A stretch of 64,000 bases of DNA from Paludibacteraceae bacterium (lineage in GTDB: Bacteria > Bacteroidota > Bacteroidia > Bacteroidales > Paludibacteraceae), in the NCBI GenBank assembly GCA_024401555.1, contig JAKSKV010000003.1, forward strand, positions 1-64,000, read 5' to 3'. Positions 16,461 through 25,516 of the stretch are shown in pieces. The notes under the pieces are model-generated. The model had not been told where the DNA came from. It worked only from the letters and a program-made list of their open reading frames with translations, and ran no database searches. The translations under genes were made by a program, and so were the position numbers. Every line of letters starts with the position of its first letter. Positions within the stretch are counted from its first letter, which is position 1.

Positions 16461-19445
16461 TCACGAGAAGAGCTGTGCCAAGGTCTCTGGATCAATCTCC
16501 GAGAATGGATTATTGCTATTGACAAACATATCCGACAGTTCTCGTTTGGAGGACTGCAAATCACGGATTTTTTCCTCCACGGTATCCTTGGAGAGGAAGC
16601 GATAGACAAAGACAGTTTTTTCCTGTCCAATCCTATGGGCACGGTCGATGGCCTGCAACTCAGCAGCGGGATTCCACCAGGGATCCAAGACGAAGACATA
16701 GTCGGCAGCCACCAAATTGAGTCCGACACCACCCGCCTTCAAGGAGATCAGGAAGCAGGTCACCTCGCTATTTTGCTGGAAGAGACGCACTTGCGCTTCC
16801 CTATCCTGCGTTGCGCCTGTCAATTTCGCATAAGGCACAGCAGCTTGGTCCAACCGCTCCTGCAAAAGTTCCAAATGGCGGACAAACGAAGAGAATACCA
16901 AGACCTTATGCCCCTCGCTTCGCAAGTCTATGATGCGCCGCATCACCTCGTTCATCTTCTCAGACGCCACCTCGCTATCCTCAAAGAGCAGTTTGGGATG
17001 GTTGGACAATTGGCGCAGACGTGTCAACGACGAAAGCGCCAAAATAGCGTTCTTGTTGAGGCCCGATTCGAAGATCATCGACATCAAGGCATTTCGCACA
17101 GATGATTTCTCTCGCTCATACAACTCTTTGTGCGCCTCGTTCATCTCGCAATAGACCAGCTGTTCGACCATCGGCGGAAGATCTTTCGCCACCTCGCTTT
17201 TGGATCTTCTAAGCAAGAAGGGTTTGATCAGCGTCTTGAGTTTTTCGGTGCGCTCCTCATCTCCCTTCCTCACAATTGGTTGGAGGTAATTTCGCTTAAA
17301 TGATTCCAGTCTGCCCAAGAGCCCTCGGTTGGCTAAATTCATCTGCGCCCAAAGATCCTCCAAAGAGTTCTCAATCGGCGTACCCGATAGGCAGAAACAG
17401 TGGTTGGCATTGAGTTCCAGCAGGGCTTTGTAGGTCTGCGACGAGACGCTCTTCGCATATTGGCTCTCATCCATCACCACACACTCGAATGGGTACCGCT
17501 TCAAGGCCTCGATATCACGTCGCAACACGCCATAAGTGGTAAAGACCAGGTCATAATGTTCAAATGCCTTGTGGGCCAAATGGGCAGGCACCCTACGATC
17601 CCCCACATACATCAAATGGCGGAGCGACGGAGCGAACTTCTCCTTCTCGCCTACCCAATTGAAGAGCAGCGAAGTGGGCAAAACGACCAACGAGGCATGT
17701 TTTTTTTGTTTCGTGTGGGCTACACACTGCTTGATGGCCGGCAAATCGAAAAGGGGTTGGTCAAAGAGCGAGGGTTGCTGCGTCGCATAGGGCCAAACAC
17801 TCTCTTCCGCAGGCGGATTCTCCTCATTCGTAGAAGACGGCACCTCCTCTTGCTCATATACCTTCAAGAAAAAGGCCAAGAATTGAATCGTCTTTCCCAG
17901 TCCCATATCATCCGCCAAGCAGCCTCCAAAGCCATTTTCATAGAGGCCAACTAACCATGAGTATCCGATGTGTTGATAGTCCCGCAAGGTGGCTTGTAGG
18001 GTTTTAGGCACCGCTATCCGCTGCTCCAACAATCCCCGGAATCGACGCACGGGTTCGGAAGTACCAGCATCCAACATACCGACATAGCACTTTCTTAAAC
18101 TGAGCGGTGCCCCGTCGCCCTCCGCAGACTCCGCAAAGAGGAAGAGATCCCGGTACTGGGCAAACCAGGCTTGTGGAATGAGGAAAACCTGGCCAGAGGG
18201 CAGTGTGTACTCGCTGATGCCATCCAAGATATGGTCACGAAGCATAACAAATGGGAAGGACTCTCCACCCACATAGACCATGGCGTAGATATCAAACCAA
18301 TCTCGATTGGCCCCCTCCTTCACTTCAAAATGGATCGCCGGATGCTCCATCACATATTGCGGAAGATCCATCTTCTGCTTCAACACGAACTGTGAAAGCT
18401 CCTCCTTGTGGTCCACCAAGAAATCTATGGTCTCGCCCAATGCGTATGGGTGGACTTCGCCTTGACGTATATCGTGTACGTAATAGTAGTTGTTGATACG
18501 CACCAACCCTATCTCATCTAGCATAGTGGTATAGTAGCGCTCCATCTCCATATCCCGCTCAAATACCGTGAAACGGTAGCCATCCGACTCCGACAGCGAG
18601 ACATATCGTTTTTTGGTAAGATCGTCGGCACAAACCTCTCCTTCATAGTCGAAAGTGAGGCTCAAGGCGGGACGAAGCGAGAGGTCTTCGACCAGACTTA
18701 ATACGGGTTTGGGGAAGATCGTACGGTGGAGAATAGTGAAACCGCTCGCCTCAACCTCCTCTTTTTCCAAAGTCGGGAGGACAAAACTCTTCATATAGGA
18801 AGGAAGCGTGCGAAGCTGCACATCCAAACCATCCTTTTCCAGAAAGGGAAGGATCCGCTTGTAATTCATCGATTCGAAGAGGCAAAGTTCCCGGCCTATC
18901 ACCAAACAACAGGGTTCTGTCGAAAGGGGGATGATCAGACGCTTTTTCAGCGGAATCGTTTGGCTCTTTTCACCGGCCACTACCCGTAGCGAGTAGGTCA
19001 TCTTCTCTGGAGTGAGCGAAAAGGACGGCACAGGCCGTACATAATCATGGACAACACTTATCTGATCGGAGAGATAGACGCTCGTATAGTTTTTCTCCCG
19101 AAGATAAACAGGAATGGCGCTACGCCTCAACAGATCAGCGATCGTATAATTGTTTTTTTCTATGAAAGGGAGAATTTGCGGATAGGCGTTGGACTGCCGA
19201 AGGAACTTAGCCTGGAACTCCGCCACCGTCAATTTCTCCTTCACAAAGAGACGCATCACAAAACGCTCCTCATACTTTTCGCATAGGTGGACAATTTTCA
19301 TCTCCTCTTCCGTTAGCCCTTCTGTCGGGAAGTTGGTGCCTCCCAGCTGAATGCACGAGAGCCTCTCCGCCCCCTCCTTGGTCAATAAGGCTGGTTGGAA
19401 GCGGTACCCCCACAAACGATGTTCAGAGATGACAACTGCAAACAC
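16461..19445 (-). CDS. SNF2-family DEAD/H-box helicase
   Basis: A 994-residue ATP-dependent DNA translocase of the bacterial SNF2/RapA-like class. The N-terminal ~470 residues are poorly conserved by eye. The ATPase core follows: Walker A ADDMGLGKT, Walker B VMDESQ (DESQ in place of DEAH), and FCLSGTPIEN. The helicase C lobe has LVFSSFVRHLELL, LISLKAGGVGLNL, DPWWNPAAE and the arginine-finger motif AIDRAHRIGQ. Such proteins remodel DNA-bound complexes such as RNA polymerase; the specific role is not evident. The start is a GTG (19445) placed only 5 bp after the prs terminator, so the 5' leader must be very short or transcription comes from read-through. The next in-frame Met lies well inside the conserved-looking N-terminus. 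Confidence 0.92.
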   Translation of the reverse strand: MFAVVISEHRLWGYRFQPALLTKEGAERLSCIQLGGTNFPTEGLTEEEMKIVHLCEKYEERFVMRLFVKEKLTVAEFQAKFLRQSNAYPQILPFIEKNNYTIADLLRRSAIPVYLREKNYTSVYLSDQISVVHDYVRPVPSFSLTPEKMTYSLRVVAGEKSQTIPLKKRLIIPLSTEPCCLVIGRELCLFESMNYKRILPFLEKDGLDVQLRTLPSYMKSFVLPTLEKEEVEASGFTILHRTIFPKPVLSLVEDLSLRPALSLTFDYEGEVCADDLTKKRYVSLSESDGYRFTVFERDMEMERYYTTMLDEIGLVRINNYYYVHDIRQGEVHPYALGETIDFLVDHKEELSQFVLKQKMDLPQYVMEHPAIHFEVKEGANRDWFDIYAMVYVGGESFPFVMLRDHILDGISEYTLPSGQVFLIPQAWFAQYRDLFLFAESAEGDGAPLSLRKCYVGMLDAGTSEPVRRFRGLLEQRIAVPKTLQATLRDYQHIGYSWLVGLYENGFGGCLADDMGLGKTIQFLAFFLKVYEQEEVPSSTNEENPPAEESVWPYATQQPSLFDQPLFDLPAIKQCVAHTKQKKHASLVVLPTSLLFNWVGEKEKFAPSLRHLMYVGDRRVPAHLAHKAFEHYDLVFTTYGVLRRDIEALKRYPFECVVMDESQYAKSVSSQTYKALLELNANHCFCLSGTPIENSLEDLWAQMNLANRGLLGRLESFKRNYLQPIVRKGDEERTEKLKTLIKPFLLRRSKSEVAKDLPPMVEQLVYCEMNEAHKELYEREKSSVRNALMSMIFESGLNKNAILALSSLTRLRQLSNHPKLLFEDSEVASEKMNEVMRRIIDLRSEGHKVLVFSSFVRHLELLQERLDQAAVPYAKLTGATQDREAQVRLFQQNSEVTCFLISLKAGGVGLNLVAADYVFVLDPWWNPAAELQAIDRAHRIGQEKTVFVYRFLSKDTVEEKIRDLQSSKRELSDMFVNSNNPFSEIDPETLAQLFS

Positions 19446-19450
19446 GAGAT

Positions 19451-19488
19451 AAAAAAGGGGCTGAACCTACCTACATAGACCCAGCCCC
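19451..19488 (-). terminator. Rho-independent terminator after prs
   Basis: GGGGCTG (19457-19463) pairs with CAGCCCC (19482-19488) and is followed on the reverse strand by TTTTTTA. It lies immediately before the GTG of the SNF2 gene. Confidence 0.85.
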
Positions 19489-19504
19489 ATATAAAAGAAT
19501 AAAA

Positions 19505-20446
19505 CTACTTAGTCAAATAATTTTCGCTGATAGACATATTATCCATCACACGTTGAATGGTATCAGCAAACAAAGGTGCCACTGACAAGATGTGCGCCTT
19601 ACGACAGCTCTTGTGGAAAGGAATTGAGTTGGTGAAGATGATCTCCTCCAAGCTTGACTCATCCACACGGGTGCTGGCAGGATCTGACATCACAGCGTGA
19701 GAAACAACTGCACGAACAGAAACCGCACCAGCGTTTGACATGATACCAGCAGCCTTAGTCAATGTACCGGCTGTATCCACCATATCATCCAAGATCACAA
19801 CGTTCTTACCCTTTACGTCACCGATGATGGTCATCTCGCTCACCACGTTAGCCTTCTCACGACTCTTGTGGCAAAGTACCATTGGGCAACCCAAATACTT
19901 TGAGTAAGAGTTAGCTCTCTTGGAACCACCTACGTCTGGAGAAGCGATCACCAAGTTCTCAAGATTCATGGATTGGATGTATGGCAAGAATACGGTAGAT
20001 GCATACAAATGATCAACAGGAACATTGAAGAATCCTTGAATTTGATCCGCATGCAAATCCATTGTAATCAAACGGTCGATACCAGCAGCTGTCAACATAT
20101 CAGCGACCAACTTCGCACCAATTGCGACACGCGGCTTATCCTTGCGGTCTTGACGTGCCCAACCGAAGTAAGGGATGACAGCGATGATCTTGTAAGCGGA
20201 TGCTCTCTTCGCCGCATCGATCATCAAAAGGAGCTCCATCAAGTTGTCCGCATTCGGAACAGTTGATTGAACCAAGAACACATAGCGTCCACGAACTGAC
20301 TCTTCGTAAGAAACGCCAAACTCACCATCTGCAAATTTCTGCAAATTGATCTTACCTAATTCGCAACCCAAACAGTTGCATATCTCTTCTGCCAAATACT
20401 TTGTATTGGATCCGGCAAAAACTGAAAAAGGATGTTGACTGTCCAT
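19505..20446 (-). CDS. prs: Ribose-phosphate pyrophosphokinase (PRPP synthetase)
   Basis: A 313-residue cytosolic enzyme that makes PRPP from ribose 5-phosphate and ATP, feeding nucleotide, His and Trp synthesis. Signatures: the ATP-binding segment YFGWARQDRKDKPR, the catalytic/flag-region DLHADQIQGFF, and the PRPP-binding loop VVILDDMVDTAGT. Length matches the family (about 310-320). It is a single gene bounded by a strong terminator downstream and a 76-bp gap to the MBOAT gene upstream. Start is ATG at 20446. Confidence 0.97.
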   Translation of the reverse strand: MDSQHPFSVFAGSNTKYLAEEICNCLGCELGKINLQKFADGEFGVSYEESVRGRYVFLVQSTVPNADNLMELLLMIDAAKRASAYKIIAVIPYFGWARQDRKDKPRVAIGAKLVADMLTAAGIDRLITMDLHADQIQGFFNVPVDHLYASTVFLPYIQSMNLENLVIASPDVGGSKRANSYSKYLGCPMVLCHKSREKANVVSEMTIIGDVKGKNVVILDDMVDTAGTLTKAAGIMSNAGAVSVRAVVSHAVMSDPASTRVDESSLEEIIFTNSIPFHKSCRKAHILSVAPLFADTIQRVMDNMSISENYLTK

Positions 20447-20522
20447 TATGATTAACTGGTTTTATTATGACGCGAAATTAATACAAATTCACGAATTCAA
20501 TGCTATATAACATATAAAAATT

Positions 20523-22418
20523 CTAGAACTGGAAATAAATGAATTTCTGCAAGTCAGCCGTGATAAACTGATAAATGATAAATACCGAGAAGATTACCAC
20601 CACAGCCATCACCGGAAGTGGCATCATCGCGAACGACAAACGGTATCGACGTTTGAAATGTTCAGGCAACCAGTGGATAATCATACCCAAAATGGTAAGG
20701 ATGAACACATAACGGTATTGCCACAACATATCAGGAATCAAAGAGGTGTTCCACTTCGAACCAATTTGGTTCACCATATCCTTGGCCGTGGTCCACGCCT
20801 GCTCGTTAGCCTGCGCTGGATCCAAATTGGAGCCTGCACGGAAGAAGAGTCGCGTCCATGTAATAAAGACAAAGGTCTGCAAAACTGCCCACGTCGTGGC
20901 CAACGGCTTCAAAGGAGAGGTTCCCTCGAAGAAGTGGTACAACATACGGAAGAAGGATCCAACTGCGATCACACCCATCCAAATCACCGCAATATTCCAG
21001 ACAGGAGCCGGGAAGAACTTCGCGAGCAGATAGAATATGGCCGCAATCAACAGCGATACCCAAGAACGGACATAACAGTTCATGTCTTTCCAGAAGCGGA
21101 AGACAATCATACCCAAACCATTCAAGCCACCCCATATCATAAAGTTCCAGCTGGCGCCATGCCACAAGCCGCCTAACAGCATGGTATTCAAGCGGTTCAT
21201 ATTCGAAGTGAGATTCTTTTTCTTCTCAGGATATTTGTAACAGTTGATCGTCACGATCAGCGCAATGGAGAGGACAACCACAGCCACCCAAATGCTACCG
21301 GAGAGAATCATTCCCACAAAAGAGATGGTGATGATACAGGAGTAGGTACCGAAAGAGGCGGTACGGTTACCTCCCAACGGAATGTAGAGATAATCCTGCA
21401 ACCACTTGGACAAGGAGATGTGCCAACGCTTCCAGAACTCACCCGGATTGGTCGCCTTGTAGGGCGAATTAAAGTTCTGCGGCAAATAGAAGCCCATCAA
21501 CAGCGCCAGTCCGATCGCAATATCCGTATAACCGGAGAAATCGGCATACACCTGCAACGAATAGGCAAAGAGAGCCGAAAGATTCTCGAATCCAGAATAC
21601 ATGGTCGGGTTGTCAAAGACACGGTCAATAAAATTCACCGCAATATAGTCACTCAAAATAATCTTCTTCGCCAAGCCATTCAAAATCCAGAACATGGCGA
21701 TACCAAACATCCGTCTAGACAAGAAATACTTCTTGTATAGCTGAGGGATAAAGGTGTTGGCACGGACAATAGGACCCGCCACCAACTGAGGGAAGAAGGT
21801 CACATAGAATCCGAAGTTCAATACATTCTTCACAGGCGTGATGCGGGTGCGGAAGATATCCATCAAATAGCTGATACATTGGAAGGTAAAGAACGATATA
21901 CCCACCGGCAACATGATCTTGTCCACCGTGAAATAGGGTCTTTCCGGATCTTGGGTAGCCAAGGTGGAGAAGATGGAAGGATGATCCTCAATCAACTGGT
22001 TTCCAATGACAGAGAAGATATTCTTCACCGTAATCTCCATACCGAACAGATTCTGCACCATATCCGCGAAGAAATAGGCGTACTTGAAGTAACAGAGCGT
22101 GGCCAAATTGACGACCAGACCAAATATCAGCCAGATCTTCTTCCCCACCCCTTTCGAATGGTGGATCAGGAATCCATCCAGATAGTTGAAGAAGGTGGCG
22201 AATACCAATATGAGGGTAAACCAACCACTGGTCTTATAGTAGAAGAATACACTGACAAAGAACAAGAAGGTATTTCTCAGCAGGATCTTGCTATGCACCA
22301 AAGAGAATCCCGCAAAGACAACCAAAAAGAAGATCCAGAACTGCAGTTGCGTGAACAGCAGTTGGTTGTTTTCGTCAAACGAGAATATACTTTTAAGAAA
22401 TTCCAATAATAAATCCAT
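20523..22418 (-). CDS. MBOAT family O-acyltransferase (AlgI-like)
   Basis: A 631-residue polytopic membrane protein with about a dozen hydrophobic segments. MBOAT hallmarks are FFPQLVAGPIVR, the amphipathic FWKRWHISLSKWLQDYLYIPLGGNR and the catalytic-His segment LLGGLWHGASWNFMIWGGLNG. AlgI/DltB/PatA-type enzymes move acyl groups across the membrane so that a partner can O-acetylate a polysaccharide or peptidoglycan outside. The partners here are probably the two SGNH proteins encoded immediately upstream on the same strand (5-bp and -4-bp spacing). The C-terminal ~100 residues contain two extra predicted membrane spans. The acceptor glycan is not evident. Confidence 0.94.
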   Translation of the reverse strand: MDLLLEFLKSIFSFDENNQLLFTQLQFWIFFLVVFAGFSLVHSKILLRNTFLFFVSVFFYYKTSGWFTLILVFATFFNYLDGFLIHHSKGVGKKIWLIFGLVVNLATLCYFKYAYFFADMVQNLFGMEITVKNIFSVIGNQLIEDHPSIFSTLATQDPERPYFTVDKIMLPVGISFFTFQCISYLMDIFRTRITPVKNVLNFGFYVTFFPQLVAGPIVRANTFIPQLYKKYFLSRRMFGIAMFWILNGLAKKIILSDYIAVNFIDRVFDNPTMYSGFENLSALFAYSLQVYADFSGYTDIAIGLALLMGFYLPQNFNSPYKATNPGEFWKRWHISLSKWLQDYLYIPLGGNRTASFGTYSCIITISFVGMILSGSIWVAVVVLSIALIVTINCYKYPEKKKNLTSNMNRLNTMLLGGLWHGASWNFMIWGGLNGLGMIVFRFWKDMNCYVRSWVSLLIAAIFYLLAKFFPAPVWNIAVIWMGVIAVGSFFRMLYHFFEGTSPLKPLATTWAVLQTFVFITWTRLFFRAGSNLDPAQANEQAWTTAKDMVNQIGSKWNTSLIPDMLWQYRYVFILTILGMIIHWLPEHFKRRYRLSFAMMPLPVMAVVVIFSVFIIYQFITADLQKFIYFQF

Positions 22419-22423
22419 AACAA

Positions 22424-23692
22424 CTATCGCTTAACATTCATCTCCAAATATGCGCTCATCAACGCATTGTAAAACATATCACCGATCAGCACATATCCTT
22501 TGTGGGTAAAGTGAACCTTATCTTTCGACGCCATGCCATCCTTTTCCCACAACTTCATGGAGCCCAAACCACCCATGATGCTAAACAGATCCCAAACGCT
22601 TCCGTCATGCTTCTCGGCGAGTTTATAAAAGGCATTACGAGCCTTCAGACCATTCATATTCACCTCATACTGCACCTTGCGGGCGTTGCGGACACGCTTA
22701 TAGGAGTCGTTGTTCGTCACAAAGACATAATAACAACCGGGAGATTCCGACTCCACCTTCGCAATCAGGGAGTCGTATCGCTGTACAAAACGCTCCTCCG
22801 AAAAGTTCTTTACCAAGGCATCATTGATACCGATGGCGAATACCACCATGTCAGGATGCACCAAACTGAGGTCTCTATCGAAGTTCTCGCAGGAGAGATA
22901 GGAAGGAACAGAGGCGCCATTCACACCCACTGAACTATAAACCAATCCCGGATTGCTGGTCTCTGGCAAGAGGCCTGTCAAAGTGAACTCATGGGGTTCG
23001 CGATCCATCTGGTCCCACATAATGGTGAAGGTATCCACCATGTGAGGGAAATCAAAGCTATAGGTGGACTTATCGGCATCATAACGGGCCGAATAGAGTG
23101 TGGAATCGGTCAAACGAACCACGGGTTCAACCTTCTGCAATGAATCGGTGTAGCCTATAAGCGTCAACCTATTGCATACCCAACGGCTATTGGAACTCTT
23201 TCCGTTCAAATAAACCGTCATCTCCGCCAACGAATCGGAGGTGGTCACCGCTATACCCGTCAGTCCCAAGACCGCCTTTCTGTCGCGTTGCACATTTTTC
23301 GTGGTCGTCCAGGTTCCCTTGTATTGAATCTTGTAATTGGACGGATTGTTCGTTTTCGCTACCGTATAAGGGAAAATTAAACCTCTACCCGATTGGGAGT
23401 AGGCATTGATGGAGTCCAAATTACGACGGATTTCATTGGAATAGATATCCGCTTGGACATGAGATCCTCCGATATGCAAGACATTCACATTTCCTTCGTG
23501 GCAAAGCACCAGAGAATCCAACTTCGCAAAGAAGGCTTTCTGACGCTCATCAGAACCTGGTGTGACTATCTCGTTCAAAGAATCCACGATATAGTCGTAT
23601 TTGGGTAAATCACGACGAAGTAATCCCTGCGCATCGCACAACAATGCGGAGAGGGAGAGTATCCAAAGGAGAGCGCACCGTTTCATCATCAT
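22424..23692 (-). CDS. SGNH-like hydrolase/acyltransferase (MBOAT partner 1)
   Basis: A 422-residue exported protein. Three consecutive ATGs (23692, 23689, 23686) are candidate starts; the first gives a 4-nt overlap with the upstream gene's stop. An in-frame ATG at 23713 is less likely. Signal peptide KRCALLWILSLSALLCDA|QG. SGNH features are block I VLHIGGSHVQAD (Gly-Gly-Ser in place of Gly-Asp-Ser), block III FAIGINDA and a C-terminal DKVHFTHKG (Asp/His). A ~150-residue beta-rich insert lies between blocks I and III. It probably completes transfer of the acyl group handed over by the MBOAT protein. It could be an esterase, but the operon favours transfer. Confidence 0.82.
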   Translation of the reverse strand: MMMKRCALLWILSLSALLCDAQGLLRRDLPKYDYIVDSLNEIVTPGSDERQKAFFAKLDSLVLCHEGNVNVLHIGGSHVQADIYSNEIRRNLDSINAYSQSGRGLIFPYTVAKTNNPSNYKIQYKGTWTTTKNVQRDRKAVLGLTGIAVTTSDSLAEMTVYLNGKSSNSRWVCNRLTLIGYTDSLQKVEPVVRLTDSTLYSARYDADKSTYSFDFPHMVDTFTIMWDQMDREPHEFTLTGLLPETSNPGLVYSSVGVNGASVPSYLSCENFDRDLSLVHPDMVVFAIGINDALVKNFSEERFVQRYDSLIAKVESESPGCYYVFVTNNDSYKRVRNARKVQYEVNMNGLKARNAFYKLAEKHDGSVWDLFSIMGGLGSMKLWEKDGMASKDKVHFTHKGYVLIGDMFYNALMSAYLEMNVKR

Positions 23693-25341
23693 TTCGTAAC
23701 CTCTTCGGCCCATTTTTTATTTCGTTTCAAGAAATCATAATAATCACAATAGTTCATAAAGGATTGGACGAACATATCAGCGATACGGCCCGCACCTGTC
23801 GGTGTAAAGTGGATATAGTCAGAAGCCGCCCAAGCAGGCACATGGTCCACCCACTTGATCATGGAGTTCCTTCCACCCATCACTTCATACATATTCCAGA
23901 AAGCGGCGCCATTCTCCAATGCGGCCTGCTTCATTCCCTCGATATTCTCTTCCAAGAATGGATAGGTCTGCAATTCACCATCGATCTTCTTGGTCATATC
24001 GGCAGGACCGATCAAAATGATCATCGCGCTCGGACAGAGTCGCTTCAAATAGTTGATTTGGCTGGCGATCATCTCCTTGTACTTCTGTACACGATCCATG
24101 CTATAGATGTGCGGAGTATAGTTTCCTCCATACTCCAAAAGAATCAATTTCACATTCAACTCCGACATAGAGGCGGACAACAGATGGGAGTTGATACGGG
24201 TGAAGAAGGTACCCGAACTACCGCGCAGAGGAATATTGTCCATGGAGACACCCGAACGGCCATCCATCGTCACACCATAGATTTCACCCGTTCCAGAAAG
24301 GTCTAACTTCACGTCGGAAACCATCGTATCCAACTTCCAGGTCAAGACCGACATCTCAGGAACGGCAGCGTCTATCACCTGAACGGAATCTCGCTTACCC
24401 CACCGTAATTTCGCAGTGAAGTTGGCGCCCGTGTTACCGACCAAAAGACGTATTTGGGAGAATTTCTTGGCTTTCGAATATACCTTATTGCTGTTTCGAA
24501 TGGTGTAATTGAGCGTCACCTTACCATTCAGTTTCGCCATCTGCGCCAATACGCCGTAGTGGTCGTCCGACAACTTCTGACGCAAGTTACCATCCGCAAT
24601 GAATCGTGGCAAGCTGTCCGAAGCCCATTGAGCGACGGTATATGAGGCTATCGGCTGCATCGCAGGACACAGACCTGGTCCATTTCCACCAAATCGTTGT
24701 TGTAATTTTTCTCGGATAAAACCAGTGATACGGTCAGATTCAATCTGAGAATCGCCATAGTGAAGGATATGAACCACCTCTCCCCTTCCACACTTCTGAA
24801 GCGAGGCTATCAATTTGTCCATCACGTGGACATCGTCATTAGGGAAATAGATTCTTGCAGCACTCTTTGTGGCAAACTTCTGATAGAAACTCAAAGTATC
24901 CATGAAGGCCTTTTTCTCCTTCTCTTCTTGGGCCAACAACGAGTCATTCAACCGATTAAGAGAATCTTGCTCAATCTGCATACGCAACTCTCTTTCGGTC
25001 CTCGCCAAATCGCTCTCCACGGAGGTTGCGTTACTGGACGTACTGGACATCGCCTGCTGCAAAGAGGGGAAACGCAAAGTGAAATTCTCCTTGGCCAACT
25101 GCGAAAGGAAATCAGACTCATAAACCAAGACGGAATCATCATCCACCGTCTCAAAGGTAGCCTCCGCCGTACCCAAATTACCAGTCGTCAACGGATCGTT
25201 CAGACTATCCTGGGCCGTAGAGGTGGTATCGATTTCCGCTTTATATCCAATGGTTATACCCTCCGTGGGGAAAAACAGGGACATCAATATCATGACGGCC
25301 AATATGGACAGAAAGAAGATTAAAGATTTATAAGCTTTCAT
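23689..25341 (-). CDS. SGNH-like hydrolase/acyltransferase with N-terminal membrane anchor (MBOAT partner 2)
   Basis: A 550-residue protein, first gene of the three-gene MBOAT operon. ATG at 25341 is used; the preceding in-frame codon is TTG. An N-terminal membrane segment (LIFFLSILAVMILMSLFF) is followed by a long polar, partly helical region (~residues 30-160, rich in Ser/Thr, Glu and Lys). The SGNH domain then has block I ILHYGDSQIESDR, a beta-rich insert, LLEYGGNYT in place of the usual GxND, and a C-terminal SDYIHFTPTG carrying Asp/His. It is probably anchored in the inner membrane facing the periplasm. The paired divergent SGNH proteins suggest two steps or two acceptors. Confidence 0.82.
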   Translation of the reverse strand: MKAYKSLIFFLSILAVMILMSLFFPTEGITIGYKAEIDTTSTAQDSLNDPLTTGNLGTAEATFETVDDDSVLVYESDFLSQLAKENFTLRFPSLQQAMSSTSSNATSVESDLARTERELRMQIEQDSLNRLNDSLLAQEEKEKKAFMDTLSFYQKFATKSAARIYFPNDDVHVMDKLIASLQKCGRGEVVHILHYGDSQIESDRITGFIREKLQQRFGGNGPGLCPAMQPIASYTVAQWASDSLPRFIADGNLRQKLSDDHYGVLAQMAKLNGKVTLNYTIRNSNKVYSKAKKFSQIRLLVGNTGANFTAKLRWGKRDSVQVIDAAVPEMSVLTWKLDTMVSDVKLDLSGTGEIYGVTMDGRSGVSMDNIPLRGSSGTFFTRINSHLLSASMSELNVKLILLEYGGNYTPHIYSMDRVQKYKEMIASQINYLKRLCPSAMIILIGPADMTKKIDGELQTYPFLEENIEGMKQAALENGAAFWNMYEVMGGRNSMIKWVDHVPAWAASDYIHFTPTGAGRIADMFVQSFMNYCDYYDFLKRNKKWAEEVTK

Positions 25342-25363
25342 CAAGTATTAAATTTATGGATTA

Positions 25364-25395
25364 CAAATCTACAAATAAATCACCATTCATAAAAA
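25364..25395 (-). promoter_or_regulatory. Candidate promoter of the MBOAT/SGNH operon
   Basis: On the reverse strand TTTT (395-392), 20 bp, then TAGATTTG (371-364). The -7 is a full match and the -33 is 3 of 4. It lies 22 bp upstream of the ATG. Confidence 0.45.
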
Positions 25396-25462
25396 TGGTA
25401 ACAGAAGAAAGTGGCACAACAACCACATTCATTAAAAAAAGTGTGAAGAAACACTGCTTTGT

Positions 25463-25513
25463 CGTCAAAAAAAATGTAATTTTGTATCAGAAACTCGTCA
25501 AAAAAAATGCAAT
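25463..25513 (+). repeat. Pair of 18-bp direct repeats before the DUF4143 ATPase gene
   Basis: CGTCAAAAAAAATGTAAT (25463-25480) and CGTCAAAAAAAATGCAAT (25496-25513) differ at one base and start 33 bp apart. The first overlaps a -7-like TAATTTTG (25477-25484), and the second ends 3 bp before the ATG at 25517. This placement could be an operator for autoregulation, or a chance A-tract duplication. Confidence 0.6.
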
Positions 25514-25516
25514 AAA

